Below, in pieces: positions 6,778 to 13,129 of a stretch of 13,129 nucleotides of DNA. Positions within the stretch are counted from its first letter, which is position 1. Each line of letters starts with the position of its first letter. The notes under the pieces were generated by a model. It was not told the DNA's origin and searched no databases. It saw nothing but the letters and a program-made list of their open reading frames with translations. Where the stretch lies: NCBI GenBank assembly GCA_002359495.1, contig DENB01000020.1, positions 62,348-75,476 of the forward strand, read 5' to 3'. The position numbers and the translations under genes were made by a program. Source of the stretch: Enterobacteriaceae bacterium UBA2655. Its GTDB lineage: Bacteria; Pseudomonadota; Gammaproteobacteria; Enterobacterales; Enterobacteriaceae.

Positions 6778-8211
6778 ATGCGATTTTCACGACTTGTTAC
6801 CGGATTAACCTGTGCATTTATGCTGCAGGCGCAAGCAGCTCCCGTTGAGGAATACATGCAGTATCTGCCGGACGGCGCCAACCTGGCGCTGATGGTACAG
6901 AAAGTGGGCGCATCAACCCCGATCGTCGATTATCACGGCAAACAGATGGCGCTGCCCGCCAGCACCATGAAAGTGATCACCGCGCTGGCGGCGCTGCTGG
7001 AGCTGGGCGGCGACTACCGTTTTCAAACCACGCTGGAAACCAAAGGCGCCGTCAGCGACGGCACGCTGGACGGCGATCTGGTGGCGCGTTTCGGCGGCGA
7101 TCCGACGCTAAGCCGTCAGGATCTGCGCAACATGGTGGCCGCGCTAAAGAAGCAGGGCATCAACCAGATTAAAGGCAATTTGGTGATCGATACCTCGGTG
7201 TTCGCCAGCCACGATATGGCGCCCGGCTGGCCCTGGAACGACATGACCCAATGTTTCAGCGCCCCGCCGGCCGCCGCCATCGTCGATAAAAACTGTTTTT
7301 CGGTGTCGCTCTACAGCGCCAGCTCGCCCGGCGAGAACGCTTTTATCCGCATCGCCTCTTATTATCCCGCCCATATGTTCAGCCAGGTGCGCACCCTTGG
7401 ACGCAACAGCGGCGAAGGGCAATATTGCGAGCTGGACGTGGTGCCCGGCGAGCTGAACCGCTACACCTTAACCGGCTGTATGCGCCAGCGCGCCGAGCCG
7501 CTGCCGCTGGCGTTCGCGGTGCAGGACGGCGCCGCTTGGGCGGGTGAAATCCTAAAGGATGAGCTGCGTCAGGCGAAAATCGACTACAGCGGCCATCTGC
7601 TGCGTCAAACGCAGGTCACTTCGCCTGCCACGGTGCTGGCCTCGACGCAGTCCGCGCCGCTGCACGATCTGCTGAAAACGATGCTGAAAAAGTCGGATAA
7701 CATGATCGCCGATACCGTGTTCCGCACCATCGGCCACCACTATTTCAACGTGCCCGGTACCTGGCGCGCCGGTTCCGATGCGGTGCGCCGCATTTTGCGC
7801 GAGAAAGCGAACATCGATCTGGGCAACAGCATTCAGGTGGACGGCTCCGGTCTGTCGCGTCACGATCTGATCGCGCCCGATACCATGATGCAGGTGCTGC
7901 AATACATCGCGAAAAACGATCAGACGCTAAACTACATCTCAATGCTGCCGCTGGCCGGCTACGACGGCACGCTGCGTTATCGCGGCGGCCTGCACGAAGC
8001 GGGCGTGGACGGTAAAGTTTCGGCGAAAACCGGTTCTCTGCAGGGCGTCTATAACCTGGCGGGCTTTATCACCACTGCCAGCGGTGCGCGCGTGGCCTTC
8101 GTGCAGTATCTGTCGGGCTACGCCGTTCCGCCGCAGGATCAGCGTACGCGCCGTGTTCCGCTGGTGCGCTTCGAGAGCCGTCTCTATAAGGACATCTATC
8201 AGAATAACTAG
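6778..8211 (+). CDS. dacB: Penicillin-binding protein 4 (D-alanyl-D-alanine carboxypeptidase/endopeptidase)
   Basis: PBP4 is a periplasmic class C low-molecular-weight PBP. It removes terminal D-Ala and cleaves peptide cross-links in peptidoglycan. The protein has 477 residues, equal to E. coli PBP4. A signal peptide covers about residues 1-20 (MRFSRLVTGL..QAQA, cleavage before APVEEYMQ). The active-site motifs are in their family positions: SxxK as S62-T-M-K65, SxN as S306-D-N308 and KTG at 417-419. A large insert between the SxxK and SxN motifs is typical of this class. The ATG at 6778 gives the expected signal peptide; the ribosome-binding site is weak (GCGAGA). basR follows after 3 bp, so dacB appears to head an envelope operon with a two-component system. 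Confidence 0.97.
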   Translation: MRFSRLVTGLTCAFMLQAQAAPVEEYMQYLPDGANLALMVQKVGASTPIVDYHGKQMALPASTMKVITALAALLELGGDYRFQTTLETKGAVSDGTLDGDLVARFGGDPTLSRQDLRNMVAALKKQGINQIKGNLVIDTSVFASHDMAPGWPWNDMTQCFSAPPAAAIVDKNCFSVSLYSASSPGENAFIRIASYYPAHMFSQVRTLGRNSGEGQYCELDVVPGELNRYTLTGCMRQRAEPLPLAFAVQDGAAWAGEILKDELRQAKIDYSGHLLRQTQVTSPATVLASTQSAPLHDLLKTMLKKSDNMIADTVFRTIGHHYFNVPGTWRAGSDAVRRILREKANIDLGNSIQVDGSGLSRHDLIAPDTMMQVLQYIAKNDQTLNYISMLPLAGYDGTLRYRGGLHEAGVDGKVSAKTGSLQGVYNLAGFITTASGARVAFVQYLSGYAVPPQDQRTRRVPLVRFESRLYKDIYQNN

Positions 8212-8214
8212 CCT

Positions 8215-8877
8215 ATGAAACTGCTGATTATCGAAGATGACATGCTGCTGCAGGCCGGTCTGGCGCAGGCGCTGAGCAGCCAGGGCTACGCTATCGACTG
8301 CGCCGCGAGCGCAGCGGAGGGCGACGCCCTGCTGCGCAGCGGCCAGTACAGCTTGATCGTGCTGGATCTTGGCCTGCCCGATCGGGACGGCGGCGATCTT
8401 CTGCGTCAGTGGCGTAAGGCGGAGATCGATCTGCCGGTGCTGATCCTGACGGCGCGCGATGCGCTGGAGGATCGCGTCGAGGGGCTTGACGCCGGCGCGG
8501 ATGATTATCTGATCAAACCTTTCGCGCTGGCGGAGCTGCAGGCGCGGGCGCGCGCGCTGATCCGCCGCTATCAGGGCCACAGCGATAACCTACTGCAACA
8601 TGGCGACCTCGTGCTTAACCTCTCTTCACAGCAGGTATTGCTGGAGAACCAGCCGGTAGAGATCACGCCGAAAGAGTTCGCGCTGCTGACACGCCTGTTG
8701 ATGCGCATCGGACAAAATGTGCATCGCGAGACGCTGCAGCAGGACCTCTATAGCTGGCAGGACGACAACGGCTCCAACACGCTGGAAGTGCATATTCACA
8801 ACCTGCGGCGCAAGCTGGGGAAAGATCGGATTAAAACCGTGCGCGGCGTCGGCTACCGGCTGGAAGAACGTCTGTGA
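8215..8877 (+). CDS. basR: Two-component response regulator BasR/PmrA (OmpR family)
   Basis: This is a DNA-binding response regulator of 220 residues (222 in E. coli BasR). The receiver domain (about 1-116) has the acidic pocket E7-D8-D9, the phospho-acceptor Asp51 in VLDLGLPD, Thr79 and Lys101 in the KPF motif. The OmpR-type winged helix (about 124-218) contains TPKEFALLTRL and the recognition helix NTLEVHIHNLRRKLG (188-202). In relatives, phospho-BasR switches on lipid A modification genes giving polymyxin resistance. The call to BasR rather than QseB rests on the pattern VLDLGLPD..DGG, KPFALAEL, VHRE and on the ExxE motifs of its partner. The ATG is 3 bp after the dacB stop and lacks a clear ribosome-binding site, so translation probably depends on dacB. 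No eptA or arn genes lie in the window. Confidence 0.92.
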   Translation: MKLLIIEDDMLLQAGLAQALSSQGYAIDCAASAAEGDALLRSGQYSLIVLDLGLPDRDGGDLLRQWRKAEIDLPVLILTARDALEDRVEGLDAGADDYLIKPFALAELQARARALIRRYQGHSDNLLQHGDLVLNLSSQQVLLENQPVEITPKEFALLTRLLMRIGQNVHRETLQQDLYSWQDDNGSNTLEVHIHNLRRKLGKDRIKTVRGVGYRLEERL

Positions 8878-9932
8878 ACAGCATGCGTCAGCGGCTGTTG
8901 ATCATGCTGGCGCTGATCCTGCTTACCTGTCAGGTGATGAGCGCCATCTGGCTCTGGCATGAAAGCCGCGAACAGATCGGTTTTCTGGTCAACGAAACCC
9001 TCTCGGCGAAATCCCGCAATCAGCACGTTGAAAACGAAATCCGCGAGGCGATCGCCGCCCTGCTGCTACCCTCGCTGGTGATGGTGTGCTTTACCCTGAT
9101 CCTTTCGTTCTGGGCCATCAGCTGGATTGTCCGTCCTCTGCGTTCGTTGCAGCGCAGCCTGGCACAGCGCTCGGCCGACAATCTCTCGCCGCTGCCGCTC
9201 TATTCGGAAATGGATGAGATCGTCGCCGTCACCTCTTCGCTGAATCAGCTGCTGTCGCGTCTCGATCACACGCTGCAGCAGGAGCGCCTGTTTACCGCCG
9301 ACGCCGCGCACGAGCTGCGTACGCCGCTGGCCGGGCTGCGTCTGCATCTGGAACTGATGCAGCAGCAGGGCGTGGCGCAGAGCGACATGCTGATCGCGCG
9401 CATCGACCAGCTGATGCACACTGTGGAGCAGCTGCTGATGCTTTCCCGCGCGGGCCAGGCGTTGGCCAGCGGCCACTACCAACTTTTCTCCTGTCAGCAG
9501 ACGCTTTTTCAGCCGCTGCAGCCTGAAATGACGGAGCTGTTCGCCCAGCGCGACCAGTGGCTGCGCTGGCCCGATGCGGCGGACTATCAGCTTCAGGGCG
9601 ACGCGACGCTGCTGCGCCTGATGCTGCGCAACCTGCTGGAAAACGCCTCGCGCTACAGCCCGGAAGGCAGTAGCGTAACCGTAACGATCGCAAAGGAGGC
9701 GCGCGGCGTGGCGCTTAGCGTGACGGATGAAGGACCGGGAATCGATTCCGCCGCGGCCGAAGAGCTCACCCGGGCTTTTCGCCGACGAGATCAGCGCTAC
9801 GGCGGCAGCGGGCTGGGGCTGAATATCGTGCTGCGCATCGTGCAGCTGCATCGCGGGCATCTTCAGCTGCTTAACCGTCCCGATCGCAGCGGGCTGATCG
9901 CCCGCTGTTGGCTGCCGGAACGGATAAACTAG
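8874..9932 (+). CDS. basS: Two-component sensor histidine kinase BasS/PmrB
   Basis: BasS is an inner-membrane sensor kinase of 352 residues. Membrane helices lie at about 8-28 and 62-86 around a short periplasmic loop (29-61). That loop has two ExxE motifs, E30-S-R-E33 and E55-I-R-E58, matching the ferric-iron-binding ExxE motifs known from PmrB. A HAMP region follows (about 87-138). The H box AAHELRTPLAG holds the phosphorylated His146. The N box is LRNLLENASRYSP (251-263), the G1 box DEGPGI (285-290) and the G2 box GGSGLGL (310-316). The start is a GTG overlapping the basR stop by 4 bases (GTGA), with a GGAAG site about 9 bases upstream; an ATG at 8883 is possible but less well placed. The gene ends 3 bp from the stop of the convergent fepA. 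Confidence 0.93.
   Translation: MNSMRQRLLIMLALILLTCQVMSAIWLWHESREQIGFLVNETLSAKSRNQHVENEIREAIAALLLPSLVMVCFTLILSFWAISWIVRPLRSLQRSLAQRSADNLSPLPLYSEMDEIVAVTSSLNQLLSRLDHTLQQERLFTADAAHELRTPLAGLRLHLELMQQQGVAQSDMLIARIDQLMHTVEQLLMLSRAGQALASGHYQLFSCQQTLFQPLQPEMTELFAQRDQWLRWPDAADYQLQGDATLLRLMLRNLLENASRYSPEGSSVTVTIAKEARGVALSVTDEGPGIDSAAAEELTRAFRRRDQRYGGSGLGLNIVLRIVQLHRGHLQLLNRPDRSGLIARCWLPERIN
9888..9906. repeat. Inverted repeat at the 3' end of basS
   Basis: AGCGGGC (9888-9894) pairs with GCCCGCT (9900-9906) around a 5-base loop. It lies inside the last codons of basS and about 30 bp beyond the fepA stop. There is no T run on either side, so it is not a classic terminator. It is the strongest stem near this junction and may mark the 3' end of the fepA message. 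Confidence 0.35.
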
Positions 9933-9935
9933 GCG

Positions 9936-12212
9936 TCAAAAATGGGTGTTCAGGCTGACGTAATAGGTCCGGCCGGGTTCGTTATAGGTATTGGCGCCCG
10001 CGCCGTACAGATACGAATTGGTGTTCGCATTCCCGGTGGTCTGCGCATTCCCCGCGCGGAAATGGCGCTTATCGAACAGGTTTTCGATGCCCATCGTCAC
10101 GCTGGCGTACTTATTGATGTCATAAGTGCCGCTCAGGCCGACGATTGAATAAGGACTGACCTGATCGCGCTCGCTGCCGGTCACCGCCTCGCCTTTATAG
10201 TTGTACTTCTTCGGCACCTGCTTGCCGTACCAGGTAAAGGTGGTTTGCAGCGACAGATCCTGCGTCGCCTGCCAGCTCAGCGTGGAGTTCAGCGTATACT
10301 CCGGGATAATCGACAGGCGATCGCCGGTGGTCTTGTTTTTGCTTTGCAGCATGTAAGTCACGTTGTTATTCCAGGAAACCGTCTCGCTAAATGGAATATT
10401 CAAGGTGCCTTCCAGTCCTTCCACCACCGCTTTCGGCACGTTTTCCCACTTATAAATGTCGGTGGTGCCGGTAGTCGAAGTGCCGGTCGGCAGGTAGCCC
10501 GCTTCGATCTTGTTGCGATAGTCGTTGCGGAACCAGGTCACGCCCGCCTGGTAGCCGTCGTGTTTCCACTCCAGCCCGACCTCTTTATTGATGCTATTTT
10601 CGCCTTTCAGATCCTCGTTGCCGAGCAAGTAACAGGCGCCGGCGCTCGCCGCGCATCCCTGGCCGCGACTATAGAGCAGGTAGTTCGGGTTGGTCTGGTA
10701 GAGGCTCGGCGCCTTATAGGCGCGGGCGATGCCCAGTTTCAGGGTAAAATCGTCGCCCAGTCCCTGCGACAGGTTCAGCGACGGGCTCCAGTTGTTGCCG
10801 ACGATCGAGTGGTGATCGAAGCGCAGTCCCGGAACCAGCGTGGTGCTGTCGGTCAGCTCCATGTTGTCTTCAACGAACAGCGAGAAGATCTCCGCCTGCG
10901 AATAAGGGCTGCGGTTGGTGCTGGAGATGCCTTCCACCGTCCCGCCCGACAGCGCCTGGGTATTGGACGCCGAATCCTTCATGCGCTGCTGATTCCACTT
11001 CGTTCCGAGCGTCGCCGTCTGGTTGACGCCGAATTCGAACGGAATGCTGACTTCGCTGTGCAACAGCACGTCGTCCAGCTGGATATTGGAGAAACCGTCG
11101 TCGGAGAAGATCCCTTCGGTGCCGCCCGCCAGCCCCTCATTCATGCGCGAGTTGCGCGTATTTTCATACTGCGCGAAAGAGCGGGTGCTGACGCCGTTGT
11201 CCCAGGCGCCGGTCCAGGTGACGGCGAAATTCTGACGATAGAGGCGGTTGGTCTCATCGCCATATTTGCTTTGCACCAGCGCGCTGGTATTGGTGTTCTG
11301 CGTATCGCCGGAGTAGAGGTTGCCCTGACGGCTGTAGCCCGCCTCGAACTCCAGCGCCTGCATCGGCGCAAAGGCCCAGCGCAGCAACGCGTTGATGTCC
11401 TTGTTTACTACCCCTTCGCGCCCGGCGGGCACCGTATCCGCATAGGTGCCGGTGCGCAGCGACTGGTGACCTTCGTTGATGAGCCGCGCGTCCGCCTGCG
11501 TTTTCGCCAGCCCGCCATAGAGACGGAAGCTGACGTCATCGCCCAGCGGGCCGGTCAGGCTGAAGTCGGTGCGTTTGGTCGAACCTTCCTCTTTATGCTG
11601 CGGCACGTTGTAGTAGCTGTTCCAGGAGCCGTGCCACTCATCGCTCTCTTTTTTGGTGATGATATTCACCACGCCGCCGGCGGCGCCGTTGCCGTAACGC
11701 GCGGCGGCCGGGCCGCGGATCACCTCGATGCGATCGATCATCTCCGGCGGCACCCAGCTGGTATCGCCGCGCGTATCGCGCTCGCCGCGCCAGCCCAGGC
11801 GCACCGAGTTACGGCTGGTCACTGGCAGGCCGTCAATCAGGATCAGGGTGTTTTCCGGTCCCATGCCGCGGATATCGATCTGGCGATTGTTGCCGCGCTG
11901 GCCGCTGGTGGAGTTTCCGGTCAGGTTGACGCCTGGCATGGTGCGAATAATCTCGGAGACGTCGCGCGCGGGCGGGCGTTTCCTGATTTCATCAGCGGTA
12001 ATGGTAGAGACGCCCGGCGCCTGCAGATTCTGCTCGGCGGCGGTCACCATAATGGTGTCGCCGTCGGCGTCCGTCTCTTGCGACGGGCTGCTGGCGGCGC
12101 TTTCGCTCGCCTCGGTAGTGGCGCTGGCAGCCCCTGCGCTGACTGGCATGAATGACGCGGTTAAACCTAATTCAATCAGAATGGCGAATGACAAACGTGA
12201 AAGCTTTTTCAT
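9936..12212 (-). CDS. fepA: TonB-dependent ferric enterobactin receptor FepA
   Basis: FepA is the outer-membrane gated porin that imports ferric enterobactin using TonB-ExbBD energy. From the ATG at 12212 the precursor has 758 residues, against about 746 in E. coli. A signal peptide covers about 1-28. The linker that follows is unusually long and rich in Ala, Ser and Glu. The TonB box DTIMVTAAE starts at 52. Plug-domain blocks NLQAPGVSTITADEIRK, RTMPGVNLTGNSTSGQRGN and RGPAAARYGNGAAGG match FepA closely. The barrel keeps FepA-specific segments such as LRFDHHSIVGNNWSP, ARAYKAPSLYQTNPNY and GIENLFDKRHFRAGNAQTTG, the loop cysteine pair in GQGCAASAGACY, and the terminal Phe of an outer-membrane barrel. 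An AGGAA site stands 8 bases before the ATG. An open extension to 12383 starts with TTG and lacks support. fes is divergent and shares a Fur operator; entD is not next to fepA as it is in E. coli. Confidence 0.96.
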   Translation of the reverse strand: MKKLSRLSFAILIELGLTASFMPVSAGAASATTEASESAASSPSQETDADGDTIMVTAAEQNLQAPGVSTITADEIRKRPPARDVSEIIRTMPGVNLTGNSTSGQRGNNRQIDIRGMGPENTLILIDGLPVTSRNSVRLGWRGERDTRGDTSWVPPEMIDRIEVIRGPAAARYGNGAAGGVVNIITKKESDEWHGSWNSYYNVPQHKEEGSTKRTDFSLTGPLGDDVSFRLYGGLAKTQADARLINEGHQSLRTGTYADTVPAGREGVVNKDINALLRWAFAPMQALEFEAGYSRQGNLYSGDTQNTNTSALVQSKYGDETNRLYRQNFAVTWTGAWDNGVSTRSFAQYENTRNSRMNEGLAGGTEGIFSDDGFSNIQLDDVLLHSEVSIPFEFGVNQTATLGTKWNQQRMKDSASNTQALSGGTVEGISSTNRSPYSQAEIFSLFVEDNMELTDSTTLVPGLRFDHHSIVGNNWSPSLNLSQGLGDDFTLKLGIARAYKAPSLYQTNPNYLLYSRGQGCAASAGACYLLGNEDLKGENSINKEVGLEWKHDGYQAGVTWFRNDYRNKIEAGYLPTGTSTTGTTDIYKWENVPKAVVEGLEGTLNIPFSETVSWNNNVTYMLQSKNKTTGDRLSIIPEYTLNSTLSWQATQDLSLQTTFTWYGKQVPKKYNYKGEAVTGSERDQVSPYSIVGLSGTYDINKYASVTMGIENLFDKRHFRAGNAQTTGNANTNSYLYGAGANTYNEPGRTYYVSLNTHF

Positions 12213-12220
12213 TTTATTCG

Positions 12221-12225
12221 TTCCT
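12221..12225 (-). promoter_or_regulatory. Ribosome-binding site deciding the fepA start
   Basis: On the minus strand AGGAA lies 8 bases before the ATG at 12212, which begins a typical signal peptide (MKKLSRLSFAILI). This fixes the start against the 57-codon upstream open extension. A hairpin with CCAGCA/TGCTGG arms (12232-12261) stands just upstream of the site. Confidence 0.8.
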
Positions 12226-12394
12226 GGATGACCAGCAGCGGCAAAAACGTGGACGTGCTGGCGAGCCGTGAAAGATCCCTGCCTCTTTTTTAAACAGCCC
12301 GCTTCAACCCTGTCATCGCCTCCCTGCTGCAACATCTCTCTGAAAACAGAGGATGAGACGGGCGAAACGCGCCTGCTCCCCAACGAGCGGAAAC

Positions 12395-12423
12395 ACCCTA
12401 TTGCAAATGAAAATAATTATCAA
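12395..12423 (-). promoter_or_regulatory. Promoter for fepA
   Basis: On the minus strand TTGATA (12418-12423, 5/6 match to -35) and TAGGGT (12395-12400, 3/6 match to -10) are spaced by 17 bases, overlapping the Fur operator. The start would lie near 12388, leaving a leader of about 175 bases before fepA. Confidence 0.45.
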
Positions 12424-12429
12424 TAGTAT
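12401..12429 (+). promoter_or_regulatory. Promoter for fes
   Basis: TTGCAA (12401-12406, 4/6) and TAGTAT (12424-12429, 4/6) are spaced by 17 bases on the plus strand. It overlaps the fepA promoter almost completely in the opposite direction. Both lie on the Fur operator, so Fur with ferrous iron would block both. Confidence 0.45.
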
Positions 12430-12433
12430 TATC
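12403..12433. promoter_or_regulatory. Fur operator (overlapping Fur boxes) between fepA and fes
   Basis: GCAAATGAAAATAATTATC (12403-12421) matches the 19-bp Fur consensus GATAATGATAATCATTATC at 15 positions. A second, weaker 19-mer ending in another perfect ATTATC (12415-12433) matches at 12 positions. Both sit inside the divergent promoters. The E. coli fepA-fes intergenic region is likewise Fur-repressed, so iron-starvation induction of both genes is expected. Confidence 0.85.
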
Positions 12434-12473
12434 CATAACTTTCTTGAATCGATGGTTGTGGGTAAAACGGCTG

Positions 12474-13129
12474 ATGACGCCTGTGATGTGGTTAAACGAC
12501 GAAACCGGCAGCGAAGCCTGGTGGCAGGAACGGCAAGCGCGCGGCATTCCGCTTATCGAAACGACTCGCGAAGGCCTCTGCCTGGTCACTTTTTTCTGGC
12601 GCGACCCGCAGGGCAGCGAAGCGACCTCAACCACGCAGCGCGTCTGGATCAACATTACCGGCGTGACCGATCATCATCAGCGCACCTCTCCTCAATCGCT
12701 GACGCGCGTGCCGAATACCGACGTGTGGCACTGGCGAACGCCGCTTCCGGCCGACTGGCGCGGCAGCTACTGCCTGATGCCGGATCGCCAGGCGGAAAGT
12801 TTCAACGGCCAGCCTGATATGTACGCCCTGCGCGACTGGTGGCGCAGCAAATTTCCCGCCGCCCAATCCGATCCCCTTAACCCTCTGCGTGGCTGGTCCG
12901 GCGGGCGCGGCATGGGCGTCTCGCCGCTGCATATGCCGCAGGCGCCGGAGCAGCAGGTCTGGCAGGCGGTGGACGACGGCAGCGCGCCGACGCCGGCGCT
13001 GCGTCATTATCAGTGGGAAAGCCAGCGCCTCGGCAATCGCCGTTCGGTCTGGGTTTACGCCACCGACGAGGCGCAGCCGGAAGAACGTCCGCTGGCGATC
13101 CTGCTGGACGGCCAGCTCTGGGCGCACAG
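12474..13129 (+). CDS. fes: Enterochelin (enterobactin) esterase Fes, 5' part (runs off window)
   Basis: Fes is the cytoplasmic esterase that hydrolyses ferric enterobactin so that iron can be released. About 218 codons of an expected 400 or so are present, all open to the window end. The product resembles the N-terminal half of E. coli Fes. It shows SEAWWQ near the start, TFFWRDPQGSE, RVWINITGVTDHHQ, TDVWHWRTPL, WRGSYCLMP, DPLNP, SGGRGMGVSPLHMPQAP, SVWVYAT and EERPLAILLDGQLWA. The hydrolase half with its catalytic Ser/His is beyond the window. The start is uncertain: ATG at 12474 (MTPVMWLNDE), GTG at 12483 and ATG at 12486 are all in frame with no strong ribosome-binding site. I chose 12474 because the E. 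coli protein also begins MT. It is divergent from fepA behind a shared Fur operator; ybdZ and entF may follow. Confidence 0.93.
   Translation, partial: MTPVMWLNDETGSEAWWQERQARGIPLIETTREGLCLVTFFWRDPQGSEATSTTQRVWINITGVTDHHQRTSPQSLTRVPNTDVWHWRTPLPADWRGSYCLMPDRQAESFNGQPDMYALRDWWRSKFPAAQSDPLNPLRGWSGGRGMGVSPLHMPQAPEQQVWQAVDDGSAPTPALRHYQWESQRLGNRRSVWVYATDEAQPEERPLAILLDGQLWAH

Noticed and set aside
10245..12155. A 636-codon open frame on the plus strand opposite fepA
   Set aside because: It is a by-product of GC-rich codon use in fepA. The product is rich in Arg, Val and Ala with no recognisable domain, and it has no ribosome-binding site. fepA in the other strand is a clear family match over its whole length.
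12213..12383. N-terminal extension of fepA by 57 residues
   Set aside because: It begins with TTG, lacks a ribosome-binding site, and would bury the signal peptide that starts at the ATG at 12212, which has a good AGGAA site. It also overlaps the predicted leader.
12353..12817. A 154-codon plus-strand frame and the minus-strand frame 12627-13127 over the fes region
   Set aside because: Both are out of frame with fes, which matches the esterase family for over 200 codons to the window end. Their products look like random GC-rich translation.
1..13129. Mobile element, prophage, CRISPR array or a new defence or biosynthetic system
   Set aside because: No transposase, integrase, terminal inverted repeats or regularly spaced repeats were seen, and every substantial stretch is accounted for by a known gene family. 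The only possible inserted block is fepA-fes, which has no visible mobility signature.

Overview
The window is a piece of a Gammaproteobacterial chromosome of the order Enterobacterales. It is GC-rich, and SecG, GlmM, FolP, FtsH, RlmE, YhbY, GreA and PBP4 have Escherichia coli-like lengths and sequences. The gene order leuU-secG-glmM-folP-ftsH-rlmE // yhbY // greA // dacB is the ancestral enterobacterial one. A dacB-basR-basS string and a fepA/fes pair at this place differ from E. coli. They suggest a relative outside the Escherichia group, perhaps Erwiniaceae, but the genus cannot be fixed from the sequence alone.

Layout. Positions 1-22 hold the 5' end of a tRNA-Leu(GAG) gene on the minus strand. 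Positions 73-5501 hold a minus-strand housekeeping block. In transcription order it runs rlmE (23S rRNA 2'-O-methyltransferase), ftsH (membrane AAA+ protease), a strong terminator, folP (dihydropteroate synthase), glmM (phosphoglucosamine mutase), secG (translocon subunit) and the tRNA. At 5502-5627 rlmE diverges from yhbY (ribosome assembly), and the gap carries a good heat-shock sigma-32 promoter match for rlmE-ftsH. yhbY and greA (transcript cleavage factor) converge on a shared bidirectional terminator. greA and dacB diverge from a 251-bp region holding a sigma-70 promoter and a long structured greA leader.

Positions 6778-9932 form a tight plus-strand envelope operon: dacB (PBP4), basR/pmrA and basS/pmrB. 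The spacing is 3 bp, then a 4-bp overlap. BasS keeps both ExxE ferric-iron motifs in its periplasmic loop.

Positions 9936-13129 hold the catecholate siderophore locus. fepA (ferric enterobactin receptor) is on the minus strand and the 5' part of fes (enterochelin esterase) is on the plus strand. They diverge from overlapping promoters that sit on a clear Fur operator. FepA would bring ferric enterobactin across the outer membrane and Fes would hydrolyse it in the cytoplasm. fepA ends 3 bp from the end of basS, tail to tail.

I see no phage, transposon, CRISPR array or new defence-type system. The interest lies in regulatory architecture and gene neighbourhood, chiefly the physical junction between an iron-sensing two-component system and an iron-starvation uptake gene.
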